From Streptococcus constellatus subsp. constellatus (GTDB taxonomy: Bacteria > Bacillota > Bacilli > Lactobacillales > Streptococcaceae): 64,000 nucleotides of DNA. The stretch's first letter is position 1, and each line of letters opens with the position of its first letter. The DNA lies in assembly GCF_023167545.1 (NCBI RefSeq), contig NZ_AP014647.1:1178001-1242000 (forward strand). The letters are read 5' to 3'. This document shows positions 1 to 8,070 of the stretch, piece by piece. The position numbers and the translations under genes are program-made. The notes beneath the pieces were generated by a model. It had not been told where the DNA came from, searched no databases, and worked only from the letters and a program-made list of their open reading frames with translations.

Positions 1-902
1 TCAACAAAATTCATCGTTTCAAGTAAAGGTCCTGCAATTCCTAACGACAAAATAATAACTACTATAAATGTTTCTATACTCAAACTTCCATTGATGTAAA
101 AATACCAGCCAACCGGAAGGATTGTTATCATTGTAGTAGGCGATATATTTTTTGATAAAGACACAGGAAGTTGACAGCTTCTCATCCATTCATAGAAATA
201 CTTTGCATTTGCAATAACCTTATCTTTATATTTTGCATATGACCTTTTATCCTGATTGAAGGTTTTGATCACTTCTATTCCGTTAACATACTCCACAATT
301 GCCGAGTTCATTTCACGACTAACTTTTACAGATCCTTCATACTGAGCAGCGTAGTTTTTCATCACAAGTCCCATGAAAAACATTCCTAAAGGAATAGAAA
401 CTAATGACAATAACGCCATTCTCCAGTCAAGAAATAACAAATATATGAATATACTCAAAGAGCCTAATATATTGGATGTCATTTCAGGTAATAAGTGTGC
501 AAGAGGTTTCTCCATACTTTCGACCTGATCGACTATAATTTGCTTTAAATTACCGCTTGGAATATTTATTATTTCTCCCAATGGCATCTTTGGAAGTTTA
601 TCAAGCATTCTTAAACGAATATCTTTTAGTACACTAAAAGTCGCTTTATGAGATACTGATAATGCTAAAGAATATAAAATTGATTTCAAAGCATATGATA
701 GCAAGCCTATGCCAAGCCACATAAGATAAACCTTGCTGTCTTCAATTCCATTCACTAAATAAACTAAAATGCGACTTGCCGCAATGTATGGAACAATCCC
801 CGCTAAAACACCAATACTCGCTATAAATACTGATGTCTTTAATTTTGGATGTTCATCATGTGCAAGCTCCCACAATATTGCAGTAGGACTTTTTTCTTTC
901 AT
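1..902 (-). CDS. ABC exporter-fold transporter, membrane domain (3' end beyond window)
   Basis: The reading frame starts with ATG at 902 after a strong GGAGGTG ribosome site (905-914) and stays open to the window edge, giving about 300 residues. It begins MKEKSPTAILWELAHDEH and holds hydrophobic membrane spans interleaved with coupling-helix-like stretches, as in type IV ABC exporters. The nucleotide-binding domain should lie to the left of the window. It sits 33 bp after the end of the ECF ATPase gene and was probably cotranscribed with it from the TetR promoter before Tn916 arrived. Pairs of such ABC proteins next to ECF modules can be exporters or YbtPQ/IrtAB-like importers; the sequence does not decide which. 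Confidence 0.8.
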   Translation of the reverse strand, partial: MKEKSPTAILWELAHDEHPKLKTSVFIASIGVLAGIVPYIAASRILVYLVNGIEDSKVYLMWLGIGLLSYALKSILYSLALSVSHKATFSVLKDIRLRMLDKLPKMPLGEIINIPSGNLKQIIVDQVESMEKPLAHLLPEMTSNILGSLSIFIYLLFLDWRMALLSLVSIPLGMFFMGLVMKNYAAQYEGSVKVSREMNSAIVEYVNGIEVIKTFNQDKRSYAKYKDKVIANAKYFYEWMRSCQLPVSLSKNISPTTMITILPVGWYFYINGSLSIETFIVVIILSLGIAGPLLETMNFV

Positions 903-935
903 TTCAACACCTCCATAGTTCTATCTATTTACATT

Positions 936-1780
936 TCATTTCAAAAATTCATATATTGCACCATCGCATTGTTTTATAAATTCAAAATCATGCGTGATTA
1001 TAATAATAGTTTTTCCTTGCTCTACCATTTGATTTAAAAATCCAATCAAAATATCCATTTGCATTTTGCAAAGTCCACTCGTTGGCTCATCAAACACTAT
1101 GATTGGTTTTTGACTTACCATAGACATAGCAAGCAACAATCTCTGTTTTTCACCACCTGATAACGAACTTGGGTGCATTTCTTTTTTATTAAATAAATGT
1201 ACCTTTCTTAAGGCTTCATTTTTCAAATTATCCTGTTTTGTAACTGTTCCAATTTCCTGCCATACAGATTCTGTGAAAAGTTGATAATTAACATCTTGCA
1301 TGACTGCAAAGATATTCTCGTACCGTTTTTTGAGCTTTTCTCCCTTATAAAAAACTTCTCCCTTGCCTTTTATAGTTCCCATAAGTAAATTGATAAAAGT
1401 ACTTTTCCCAACACCGTTTTGTCCAATAATGAAATTTATCCCGGTATTAAAAGAAACACTAAAATCAAAAATTGTATTCTTATCGTATGTTTTTTTGAAA
1501 TGTAGACATGTTATTGATTCATTAACAAAGTTTGATGGAGTATTTTTTTGTAACATATCTACTTTTTCATATTGTCTATTTAAGAAATCACTCTTAAAAA
1601 TTTCATTGAAATTTCTTAAATTATGTTTTTCTGAAACTCTTACAAAGAAATCATCACTAAAATATTCTTTCGTGTATTCTTTAAAAGTTTTATTTTCTAT
1701 TACACACAGCTTGTCTACAATGTCTTTCAAATAAAATAATCTATGCTCGACAATGATTATGATTTTATTTCTTTTTTTTA
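936..1780 (-). pseudogene. ECF transporter two-domain ATPase, C-terminal fragment cut by Tn916
   Basis: This is the 3' part of the gene whose 5' part lies at 19812-20371. It starts in the first ABC domain just before the H-loop (IIIIVEHRLFYL), then has a linker and a complete second ABC domain with Walker A GQNGVGKST, signature LSGGEKQR and Walker B IIVFDEPTSG. Joining the two pieces across Tn916 gives ...IIELK + KRNKIIII..., an uninterrupted reading frame of about 465 residues, the size of YkoD-like double ATPases. A TTG codon at 1790, inside the Tn916 end, leaves an open frame of 284 codons, but no good ribosome site is seen. Any product would be only a fragment. Confidence 0.88.
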
Positions 1781-1925
1781 ATATAAACAAAGTATAAATT
1801 TCTAATTATCTTTTTATATTTTCTTAAATGCTCGTAAAGCCTTATTCTATGTGCTTTCGAGTATTTTTACTGTAGGAAGATACTTCACGTTTCTTTGCAT
1901 ATTTCCTCATGTCTTAGCTGTCAGA

Positions 1926-1947
1926 AGTGGTAAATAAGTAGTAAATT
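1926..1947 (+). repeat. Tn916 DR2 integrase arm-binding repeats, int end
   Basis: Two adjacent 11-bp copies, AGTGGTAAATA (1926-1936) and AGTAGTAAATT (1937-1947), lie just beyond the int stop codon. They match the DR2 sites bound by the N-terminal domain of Tn916 integrase. The same repeat is found in tandem near the other end at 19723-19744. Confidence 0.8.
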
Positions 1948-1958
1948 CATTTGTACTA

Positions 1959-3176
1959 CTAAGCAACAAGACGCTCCTGTTGCTTCTCTTTATTCAAGCG
2001 TTTCATTTCTGCCATTGCAGAATCGAATGTTGCATGTGCGTAATAGTTCAGCGTCATGGCTATATTAGCATGTCCCATAATGTACTGTAATGCCTTTGGA
2101 TTCATTCCTGCATTTGCATAGTTGGTACAGAATGTATGTCGCAAACTATGTGGAGTGATGTGTGGCAATTTATCCTCGTTATACTTATTGTATTTCTTAA
2201 CAAGACCTTTCATCATGCCGTTGTAATCACTTGCCACTTTTGGATAGTTCTTTCTATTAAGAAAGAGAAAATCACTATATCCATCAATCTCAACACGCTT
2301 ATCATTCTTTCGATTCGCTAACACTCGCTTAAATGCTTGATAGGCTTCTTCAACCATAGGAACTTGACGTTCGCCACTTTTGGTCTTTGGTGTTTCAATG
2401 TAGTACCCAATTTCAGTATCTCTCAATAGCTGATGGTCTATATTGACAAGACGATTCTCAAAATCTAAATCTGGAAGTGTCAAACCACCAAACTCTGAAA
2501 TACGAAGACCTGTTTTTAAGAGTATCAGAATTTCATCATAATTTTTGCTGTAGGTTTTATCAGCTTTTGCAAAGGCTAACAGTTTTTCTTCCTGTTCTTC
2601 TGTTAGTACGGTCTTAGGGACAGTATCATCATCAAGAACTGCTTTCAGTTGAAAGTCAAATGGATTCTTCCGAACACAATCATCTTGTATAGCAATATAG
2701 AATGAAGCCTTTAAAGAACGTTTGTAGTTATTGATGGTTTGATAAGCATAACCATTTTCACTCATTCTAATAGCCCATTCTTTAGCGTCTGATGGCTTAA
2801 TACTGTCAATACTTCTTACACCTAACTTGTCTTTCTTCAAAATATCCATAAGATATTTGCGTCCAGTTTCAGTGTTTTTTCTAACCTTTGGTCTTTGAGC
2901 GTTCTGTTTTGCGTAAAGCTGGCAGAGTGTCATTTTCTTTCCTACAACATCAATACCATCATGAATGTCTTTCTGTAACTCTGCGATTTTCTCTCTAAGT
3001 GAGATACAATCACGCTTTCCTGCTGGTACTCGGTCTGTAGCCACAAGTTTCCACGAGTAAACAAATTGCGGTTCTCCAAATGAATCTATATATTTGTATA
3101 AGTATCTTCCGTCTTTTCGTTGGCTCTCTCCAGTCTTTAAGATTCGACCTTTATTGTCACGTCTTTTTTCTGACAT
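1959..3176 (-). CDS. int: Tn916 integrase (tyrosine recombinase)
   Basis: This 405-residue protein catalyses excision and integration of Tn916. It has an N-terminal arm-DNA-binding domain that begins MSEKRRDNKGRILK, a central core-binding domain, and a C-terminal catalytic domain with the Arg in KTGLRISEF (about 225), the H-x-x-R box in PHSLRHTF (about 344-347), GHANIAMTLNYY with the late His, and the nucleophilic Tyr at about 379. Its length equals that of the reference Tn916 Int. It ends next to the right end of the element, beside the DR2 sites, and lies downstream of xis with an 81-bp gap. Expression in Tn916 depends on readthrough around the circular form and from orf7-orf8. Confidence 0.97.
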   Translation of the reverse strand: MSEKRRDNKGRILKTGESQRKDGRYLYKYIDSFGEPQFVYSWKLVATDRVPAGKRDCISLREKIAELQKDIHDGIDVVGKKMTLCQLYAKQNAQRPKVRKNTETGRKYLMDILKKDKLGVRSIDSIKPSDAKEWAIRMSENGYAYQTINNYKRSLKASFYIAIQDDCVRKNPFDFQLKAVLDDDTVPKTVLTEEQEEKLLAFAKADKTYSKNYDEILILLKTGLRISEFGGLTLPDLDFENRLVNIDHQLLRDTEIGYYIETPKTKSGERQVPMVEEAYQAFKRVLANRKNDKRVEIDGYSDFLFLNRKNYPKVASDYNGMMKGLVKKYNKYNEDKLPHITPHSLRHTFCTNYANAGMNPKALQYIMGHANIAMTLNYYAHATFDSAMAEMKRLNKEKQQERLVA

Positions 3177-3257
3177 GGCATTTGCTCCTTTCCTTTATGG
3201 AAAGAGCCTTGATACGACTTAATACTATTTTATCATATACAAGACCCTTTGGCGACG

Positions 3258-3461
3258 CTAGATTGCGTCCAATGTATCTATAATTTTTTCAAATTGTTTT
3301 CGTTTAATCTGAATACGATTGCCATTCATAATCAGCCAATTTGCATTTTTATTTTCCTCTGCCAAGCGTCGTAGCTTGTTTTCGCCAATACGAAAATATT
3401 TTGACGCTTCTTCAATGGTTAGGGTATAACGTTCCCAAATAGGAATGTCAGTCTGCTTCAT
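3258..3461 (-). CDS. xis: Tn916 excisionase
   Basis: A 67-residue, basic, winged-helix excisionase. The HTH core is visible in [20 protein letters not shown], followed by a basic wing with [16 protein letters not shown] character. It binds near the transposon ends and steers Int towards excision. Its length matches Tn916 Xis (orf1). It lies directly upstream of int on the same strand and starts at ATG 3461 behind an AAAGGAGG-like site. Only the single reading frame is seen and there is no sign of damage. Confidence 0.95.
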
Positions 3462-3696
3462 AAAATCCTCCTTTCCAAATCACTTATTTGGATTTCATAA
3501 AAGTTGTTTTACCAGCAATCGAACAGCTTTAGCAAAGCTCACGGGAGTTCCACCCCTGCATGGTTCTCATGTAGCCATACTCATTGCCTGCGACGGTTTT
3601 ATCACGCTCGGACTATTGACTGTATGGGAGTATCATTATCACGATAAGAATGTCGTTGCAGGCAATCCTGCTAAAGATTGCTTCTCGGATCACTAA
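3445..3696 (+). CDS. Tn916 orf5-like short ORF, coding status doubtful
   Basis: An 83-codon frame on the opposite strand to xis, overlapping its start by 17 bp. It matches a short ORF often annotated as orf5 in Tn916 copies. The product would have many His, Phe and Cys residues and no recognisable domain, and no convincing ribosome site precedes the start. The remaining part of the 3462-3921 interval holds only an inverted repeat (GGAAGCGTG / CACGCTTCC, about 3877-3905) close to the orf8 stop. It may simply be non-coding spacer used by transcripts that read into xis-int. Confidence 0.2.
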
Positions 3697-3921
3697 CATG
3701 AATCGCTCGCTATCTTTATAAGATAGGTCATGGCGGTTAGTTCCGTTGGCTCTTTTCTTATCGAAACGTATTCGATTACTTTTATTCAGTTTTCAAAGAA
3801 CAATGGCTCGTTAGCCTATCAAAACACATTGAAAGCTCAATATGCTTTGGTGGAATAACAAACCTCCCTGTTCGGGAAGCGTGGAATGGTTTAGCACGCT
3901 TCCACGAAAGGAGAGAGGATA

Positions 3922-4152
3922 TTACTTAATTTCAAATGACAAAATCTTTGTAATCAGTCTGGTTTCCATTCTTCCACGTAAGACTTCATCAACGACCATA
4001 CTTTGATTGCCATATTCATCTTTCATAAGTCGTAGGGAACGCTTCGTTATGTACCCTCTGTAATGATGTAGAATCTGGTTAATCGCTTCGGTATCGGCAT
4101 CTGTTGCCTTTACAATGAGAGGAAAGGGAATCATAGGATATTGTGTTTTCAT
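3922..4152 (-). CDS. orf8: Tn916 Orf8, small HTH regulator
   Basis: A 76-residue protein (MKTQYPMIPFPLIVKAT...) with a helix-turn-helix-like segment around residues 20-50, related to the helix-turn-helix domain proteins found after sigma-like Orf7 in Tn916 elements. Its start overlaps the orf7 stop by 4 bp (ATGA), so the two are translationally coupled. Orf7 and Orf8 are described in Tn916 as positive regulators whose transcript runs on through xis and int. The function here is taken from the family; the sequence shows only size, order and coupling. Confidence 0.85.
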   Translation of the reverse strand: MKTQYPMIPFPLIVKATDADTEAINQILHHYRGYITKRSLRLMKDEYGNQSMVVDEVLRGRMETRLITKILSFEIK

Positions 4153-4571
4153 TCTTCAAATTCCTCCATAAACTTTTTAATTAAGGCTAGTCCACTGGTT
4201 CTATGCCGATAGACAGTAGAACGGTTCAATTTCAACAGGTCTGCAATTTCTGAATCGCTCATGTCCATAAAGTAAAACAGCAGTAGAATTTCACGTTTCT
4301 TGTCTGGCAACTCACGTAATGCTTCACTCAACAAATCATTTTCAACGCCTACTGATAACCCATTGAGTGTAAAAATCTGAAAGTCAGTTGAATAGTTATC
4401 TGTTGTCGCAAACTGGCTAACAAGATAATCGCCAACATCCGAAAAGGACACCTCACGCTTTGCAATCCTTGAAAGATAAAGCATATAATTCTTTCGCTCG
4501 TCTTCCATAGCACGTTTACAGATATAGTCAAACTGATTTTCTATTGTGGTCTGAAAAGAAGATGGTTTCAT
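4149..4571 (-). CDS. orf7: Tn916 Orf7, sigma-70-like regulator
   Basis: A 140-residue protein with the layout of a small sigma factor. Region 4 is clear near the C-terminus: KKREILLLFYFMDMSDSEIA followed by the DNA-recognition helix LLKLNRSTVYRHRTSG. I chose the ATG at 4571 (MKPSSF) because GGGGGTG lies 8 bp upstream; a GTG three codons earlier would sit inside the ribosome site. It is the first gene of the orf7-orf8-xis-int readthrough unit. The long upstream leader has a short ORF and a terminator (4707-4871), so expression looks attenuated. Confidence 0.9.
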   Translation of the reverse strand: MKPSSFQTTIENQFDYICKRAMEDERKNYMLYLSRIAKREVSFSDVGDYLVSQFATTDNYSTDFQIFTLNGLSVGVENDLLSEALRELPDKKREILLLFYFMDMSDSEIADLLKLNRSTVYRHRTSGLALIKKFMEEFEE

Positions 4572-4706
4572 GTTTCTCACCCCCTTTCTGTCTAGGAAAG
4601 GAAGTGAGCCTTGCTCGTTTATCTCCTTTCACTCTTAGTCCCAATGTGAAAGGGGGATTTGTTGCATTACTGATAAATAAACTTTGTAAAAAAGTTCTGA
4701 ATAGCC

Positions 4707-4746
4707 AAAAAAGCATATAAACAGATTTATTTCTCTGTTTACATGC
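4707..4746 (-). terminator. Intrinsic terminator in the orf7 leader
   Basis: On the minus strand a hairpin with 13-bp arms (GCATGTAAACAGA / TCTGTTTATATGC, 4734-4746 and 4713-4725, one G-U-type mismatch) is followed by six T residues (4712-4707). It lies upstream of orf7 and downstream of a leader ORF, so it would stop transcripts before orf7 unless bypassed. Confidence 0.75.
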
Positions 4747-4799
4747 TTCTGTTATTCTATCTATATGATTTATAAAACCACATTGGTGGACGTACTTAT

Positions 4800-4871
4800 C
4801 TATTGCAGATAGACGACTTTTTTTGACAAGAACCCAATGTAAGGAAATTTATTGTATATGATGTACTTCAT
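4800..4871 (-). CDS. Short leader ORF upstream of orf7
   Basis: A 23-codon frame starts with ATG at 4871 (MKYIIYNKFPYIGFLSKKVV...) and stops at TAG 4800. A TTGGAGG site lies 11 bp upstream of the start. The start region is inside an imperfect inverted repeat (4850-4919), and the intrinsic terminator of the orf7 leader follows 53 bp after the stop. This arrangement resembles antibiotic-responsive leader peptides such as the one before tet(M). I infer a regulatory role; translation is not proven by the sequence. Confidence 0.5.
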   Translation of the reverse strand: MKYIIYNKFPYIGFLSKKVVYLQ

Positions 4872-4919
4872 GGCGACGTTGACCTCCAACAAACCGCCAT
4901 TTGGAAGTAATATACAATA
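4850..4919 (-). promoter_or_regulatory. Imperfect inverted repeat covering the leader ORF start
   Basis: The arms TATTGTATAT...TACTTC.TGGCG and CGCCA..TGGAAGTA..ATACAATA face each other around the TTGGAGG ribosome site and pair the ATG of the leader ORF. Folding would hide the start, a usual feature of translation-controlled attenuators. On the plus strand, a second hairpin (AGCACTAC / GTAGTGCT, 4936-4980) followed by TTTTTATT lies next to it and could end a short rightward transcript. Confidence 0.45.
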
Positions 4920-5075
4920 TTTTAACAGCGTAAATAGCACTACCATATAACGGTTTTTTTTATTGGCGTTTAGTAGTGCTTTTTATTAAATATAAACCTA
5001 TAAACCATATAACACGTTTTTCTATACCTGTTTTTAATTCAGTAGGAACAATAAAATGTATAGAGGTGGTCTACT

Positions 5076-5429
5076 ATGCGTAAAAAAGAAGATAAATATG
5101 ATTTTAGAGCCTTTGGTTTAGCCATTAAAGAAGCTCGATTGAAACGAGGTTTAACTCGTGAACAAGTGGGAGCATTGATTGAAATTGACCCACGGTACTT
5201 AACTAATATTGAAAATAAAGGGCAACACCCCAGCATACAAGTTCTTTATGACCTTGTATCGTTACTTCATGTTTCCGTTGATGAATTTTTCTTACCTGCT
5301 AATAACTTGGTAAAAAGCACCCGACGATTACAGATAGAGAAATACATGGATAGCTTTACAGACAAAGAACTATCCTTAATGGAATCTTTAGCCAGCGGTA
5401 TCAACGAAGCAAGAAACATCGAAGACTAA
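5076..5429 (+). CDS. orf9: Tn916 Orf9, XRE-family HTH repressor
   Basis: A 117-residue protein with an N-terminal cro/CI-type HTH (residues about 13-68): [20 protein letters not shown] then [20 protein letters not shown]. It is the only clear rightward gene of Tn916 here and diverges from orf7. An AGGTGG site lies 7 bp before ATG. In Tn916 Orf9 is described as a repressor of the orf7 promoter, relieved when tet(M)-derived transcripts run antisense through it. The divergent layout and the position downstream of tet(M) on the opposite strand fit that model. Confidence 0.92.
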   Translation: MRKKEDKYDFRAFGLAIKEARLKRGLTREQVGALIEIDPRYLTNIENKGQHPSIQVLYDLVSLLHVSVDEFFLPANNLVKSTRRLQIEKYMDSFTDKELSLMESLASGINEARNIED

Positions 5430-5455
5430 TTAAAAGAATCCATACATAACGGAAA

Positions 5456-5498
5456 GAGCCGATAAAATGAGATTGTATTAATCTCATTTTATCGGCTC
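5456..5498. terminator. Long hairpin between orf9 and orf6
   Basis: A perfect 19-bp inverted repeat (GAGCCGATAAAATGAGATT, 5456-5474, and its complement, 5480-5498) with a 5-nt loop separates the convergent orf9 and orf6 genes. The following bases are only weakly T-rich, so it may slow rather than fully stop transcription, in keeping with tet(M) readthrough towards orf7. The orf6 stop codon lies in its right arm. Confidence 0.6.
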
Positions 5499-5677
5499 TG
5501 CGTCTTTGCGTCTGGCTCTGTAATCACAGTTACTTTGAACTGCTTTATTTCAATTAAATTTTCTTGTCTGCATTTCGGACAATAGAGGGGGAATTTTTTT
5601 AATTCAGTATCTTCCCTTATCTTTAATCGTGTTTTATTTCCACATACAGGACACAATATCCACTTGTAGTTTATAAT
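5489..5677 (-). CDS. orf6: Tn916 Orf6, cysteine-rich KTR-domain protein
   Basis: This short gene encodes a small zinc-ribbon-like protein of about 62 residues with two Cys pairs, CPVCGNKTR and CPKCRQ, and the C-terminus EPDAKTQSR typical of the cysteine-rich KTR family next to tet(M) in Tn916. No ATG, GTG or TTG lies at the proper distance; GGAGGAG at 5684-5690 is followed 6 bp later by ATT at 5677, so either a rare ATT start is used or translation is lost. The function of the family is unknown. It follows tet(M) on the same strand and probably shares its transcript. Confidence 0.7.
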   Translation of the reverse strand: MINYKWILCPVCGNKTRLKIREDTELKKFPLYCPKCRQENLIEIKQFKVTVITEPDAKTQSR

Positions 5678-5774
5678 AACTATCTCCTCCTTTACACTTT
5701 AATTCAAATCTTTATTAAAAAATATTTCATCTTATTTAACAAGAAACCATATTTATATAACAACATAAAATACA

Positions 5775-7694
5775 CTAAGTTATTTTATTGAACATATATC
5801 GTACTTTATCTATCCGACTATTTGGACGACGGGGCTGGCAAACAGGTTCACCGGTAGTAACATGGTACCCTTTTAACTCTGTTAAACAAACACTACGTCC
5901 ATTTGTAAAGAAAGTTAAATCACTACGATATTCTTGAATACACCGAGCAGGGATTTCTCCACTAAGAATGACCTCATTATTTTTCAATTGAGTGTCTACG
6001 ATGTTCGCACAATATTTAGGAGCATCGTTGTATGCTCGTGAAAGATATTCCTGTGGCGCATAAATTTTAAAACTAAGATATGGCTCTAACAATTCTGTTC
6101 CAGCTTTTTTTAAGACTTGTTCCAATACAATAGGAGCAAGCATCCGAAAATCTGCTGGGGTACTAACAGGGCTATAGTATAAGCCATACTTAAAACAGAT
6201 TTTACAGTCCGTCACATTCCAACCATACAATCCTTGTTCACAGCCATAGCGTATCCCCTCCATAACTGCATTTTGAAACGATTGATTTAAGTATCCAAGA
6301 GAAACCGAGCTCTCATACTGCATTCCACTTCCCAACGGAAGCGGTGATACAGATAAACCAATGGAAGCCCAGAAAGGATTTGGCGGCACTTCGATGTGAA
6401 TGGTATATTCTGCATTTTTTAACGGTCTCTCCATATAAATGACTGTAGGCTCTTTTAGTTCTATCTCCACATGATACTTTTCTTGCAACAGTGCACTAAT
6501 CACTTCCATTTGTACTTTCCCTAAGAAAGAAAGTATAATTTCATGTGTCGTAGAATCCACGTAATATCGTAGAAGCGGATCACTATCTGAGATTTCCAAA
6601 AGGGCATCAAGCAACATTTCTCTCTGTTCAGGTTTACTCGGTTCAACAGTTGTTTGTAGTAGAGGGTGCGGATTTTCAATCTTTTTTCTCTGTGGCAATA
6701 GTTTTGTATCTCCAAGAACACTATTTAACTTCAAAAACTCATTTTGCAAAATAACAATTTCTCCAGAATAAGCTCTATCAATCTTACATAATTCACCATT
6801 TATTGAAGTATACATTTCTGTAACTTTTATTTTTTCTTTTTCTGATACTCTAACCGAATCTCGTAAATGTAGTACTCCACTATAAAGGCGTATATATGCA
6901 AGACGTTGTCTTTTTTTTGTATATTCAATTTTGAAAACATTTCCGCAAAGTTCAGACGGACCTCGATGTGTTGATGAATAAAATTTATTAGTAATAACTT
7001 CTATAAGGTTATCAATCCCTATATTACTTTTTGCACTTCCATGATAAAGAGGGAACAGAGAACAATTCTGAAATCTTATGCTTTCCTCTTGTTCGAGTTC
7101 CAATGCTTCTAATGATTTACCGGACATATATTTCTCTAAAAGGTAATCGTTTCCCTCTATTACCGTATCCCATTGTTCAGATTCGGTAAAGTTCGTCACA
7201 CACATATTAGGATACAGTTCTACCTTCTGTTTGATTACAATTTCGGCAGAAAGTTTCTCTTTAATATCCTGATAAACCGTTGATAAATCAATTCCATTTT
7301 GGTCAATCTTATTGATAAAAAAGATTGTGGGAATCCCCATTTTCCTAAGTGCATGAAATAATATACGAGTTTGTGCTTGTACGCCATCTTTTGCAGAAAT
7401 CAGTAGAATTGCCCCATCTAAAACTGATAATGAACGATATACTTCTGCTAAGAAATCCATATGTCCTGGCGTGTCTATGATGTTCACCTTCGTATTTTCC
7501 CACTGAAAAGAGGTTATTCCTGTCTGAATTGTAATTCCTCTCTGACGTTCTAAAAGCGTATTATCCGTCCTCGTTGTACCTTTGTCCACGCTTCCTAATT
7601 CTGTAATCGCTCCACTGTTATATAATAAGCTTTCTGTTAAGGTAGTTTTTCCTGCATCAACATGAGCTAAAACTCCAATATTAATAATTTTCAT
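5775..7694 (-). CDS. tet(M): Tet(M) ribosomal protection protein
   Basis: A 639-residue translational GTPase, related to EF-G, that removes tetracycline from the ribosome. GTPase motifs are AHVDAGKT (residues 10-17, G1), DTPGH (74-78, G3) and NKID (128-131, G4). The C-terminal part shows the EF-G-like domains III-V. I chose ATG 7694 (MKIINIG) with GGAGG about 9 bp upstream; an in-frame codon five residues earlier is less likely. The length is the usual 639 residues and no frameshift is seen. Expression is controlled by the 28-codon leader ORF and attenuator just upstream, and its transcript can extend towards orf6, orf9 (antisense) and orf7. Confidence 0.98.
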   Translation of the reverse strand: MKIINIGVLAHVDAGKTTLTESLLYNSGAITELGSVDKGTTRTDNTLLERQRGITIQTGITSFQWENTKVNIIDTPGHMDFLAEVYRSLSVLDGAILLISAKDGVQAQTRILFHALRKMGIPTIFFINKIDQNGIDLSTVYQDIKEKLSAEIVIKQKVELYPNMCVTNFTESEQWDTVIEGNDYLLEKYMSGKSLEALELEQEESIRFQNCSLFPLYHGSAKSNIGIDNLIEVITNKFYSSTHRGPSELCGNVFKIEYTKKRQRLAYIRLYSGVLHLRDSVRVSEKEKIKVTEMYTSINGELCKIDRAYSGEIVILQNEFLKLNSVLGDTKLLPQRKKIENPHPLLQTTVEPSKPEQREMLLDALLEISDSDPLLRYYVDSTTHEIILSFLGKVQMEVISALLQEKYHVEIELKEPTVIYMERPLKNAEYTIHIEVPPNPFWASIGLSVSPLPLGSGMQYESSVSLGYLNQSFQNAVMEGIRYGCEQGLYGWNVTDCKICFKYGLYYSPVSTPADFRMLAPIVLEQVLKKAGTELLEPYLSFKIYAPQEYLSRAYNDAPKYCANIVDTQLKNNEVILSGEIPARCIQEYRSDLTFFTNGRSVCLTELKGYHVTTGEPVCQPRRPNSRIDKVRYMFNKIT

Positions 7695-7709
7695 GTGATT
7701 TTCCTCCAT

Positions 7710-7796
7710 TCAAAAACCCAAAAGGGCATAAAAATCCCAGTGATAAATACTTTTATCACTGGGATTTTTATGCATAACCATAGGCATACAAAGCAT
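7710..7796 (-). CDS. orf12: tet(M) leader peptide (Tn916 orf12)
   Basis: A 28-codon leader ORF (MLCMPMVMHKNPSDKS...) that ends 15 bp before tet(M). Its coding region contains both arms of the attenuator hairpin at 7727-7772. In the accepted model, ribosome progress over this ORF under tetracycline alters the hairpin so that RNA polymerase reads on into tet(M). Length, sequence and position all match Tn916 orf12. Confidence 0.9.
   Translation of the reverse strand: MLCMPMVMHKNPSDKSIYHWDFYALLGF
7727..7772 (-). promoter_or_regulatory. tet(M) transcription attenuator hairpin
   Basis: A perfect 20-bp inverted repeat (7727-7746 with 7753-7772; core AAAATCCCAGTGATAA) within the leader ORF. The minus-strand right arm ends in TTTTT, giving a terminator-like structure. 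This is the known tet(M) attenuator. Confidence 0.9.
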
Positions 7797-7834
7797 ACAG
7801 ATATTCTCCGGATACTTTAGAATCACATGATAAA

Positions 7835-7932
7835 GGTATTCTTAAACTGGGTACAAAAAACTAAGCCCTCCTAAAAAAGGACATCCAATTATTTGTTCCC
7901 ACTATCAAATTGACAGTTTATTTAAGAATACC
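7835..7932 (-). promoter_or_regulatory. Long stem-loop in the tet(M) upstream region
   Basis: Complementary arms GGTATTCTTAAACTG (7835-7849) and CAGTTTATTTAAGAATACC (7914-7932) frame about 64 bases that include AGGAGGG and T-rich stretches on the minus strand. The stretch between orf13 and the tet(M) leader (7797-8070) holds no gene; this stem and the tet(M) promoter are its only visible content. It could terminate transcription coming from orf13 or fold the tet(M) 5' leader. Confidence 0.55.
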
Positions 7933-8070
7933 TTGCCGCATATTTATTAACTCCTTTTAAATAGATACTTAAATAATAGCACGTAAGAGCATATTTGTAA
8001 AGGAATCTCCAATTTTTTATCAAAGAGAGTACGTGATTACAAAATAGCTGTAATAATGTACCAATATTTG

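Noticed and set aside
1781..1790. TTG start for the C-terminal ECF ATPase fragment
   Set aside because: The codon is part of the Tn916 end sequence, with no ribosome site; the frame is a gene fragment and not a new gene.
3869..3910. Terminator between orf8 and xis
   Set aside because: The GGAAGCGTG/CACGCTTCC hairpin lacks a following T-run, and readthrough from orf8 to xis is expected in Tn916.
4528..4716. A 62-codon frame upstream of orf7
   Set aside because: It crosses the orf7 ribosome site and start and begins within the terminator T-run. No ribosome site is seen; the short leader ORF at 4800-4871 is the better candidate.
7835..7932. A riboswitch-like element before tet(M)
   Set aside because: The long stem is real, but no known riboswitch core was recognised; it is listed only as a stem-loop.
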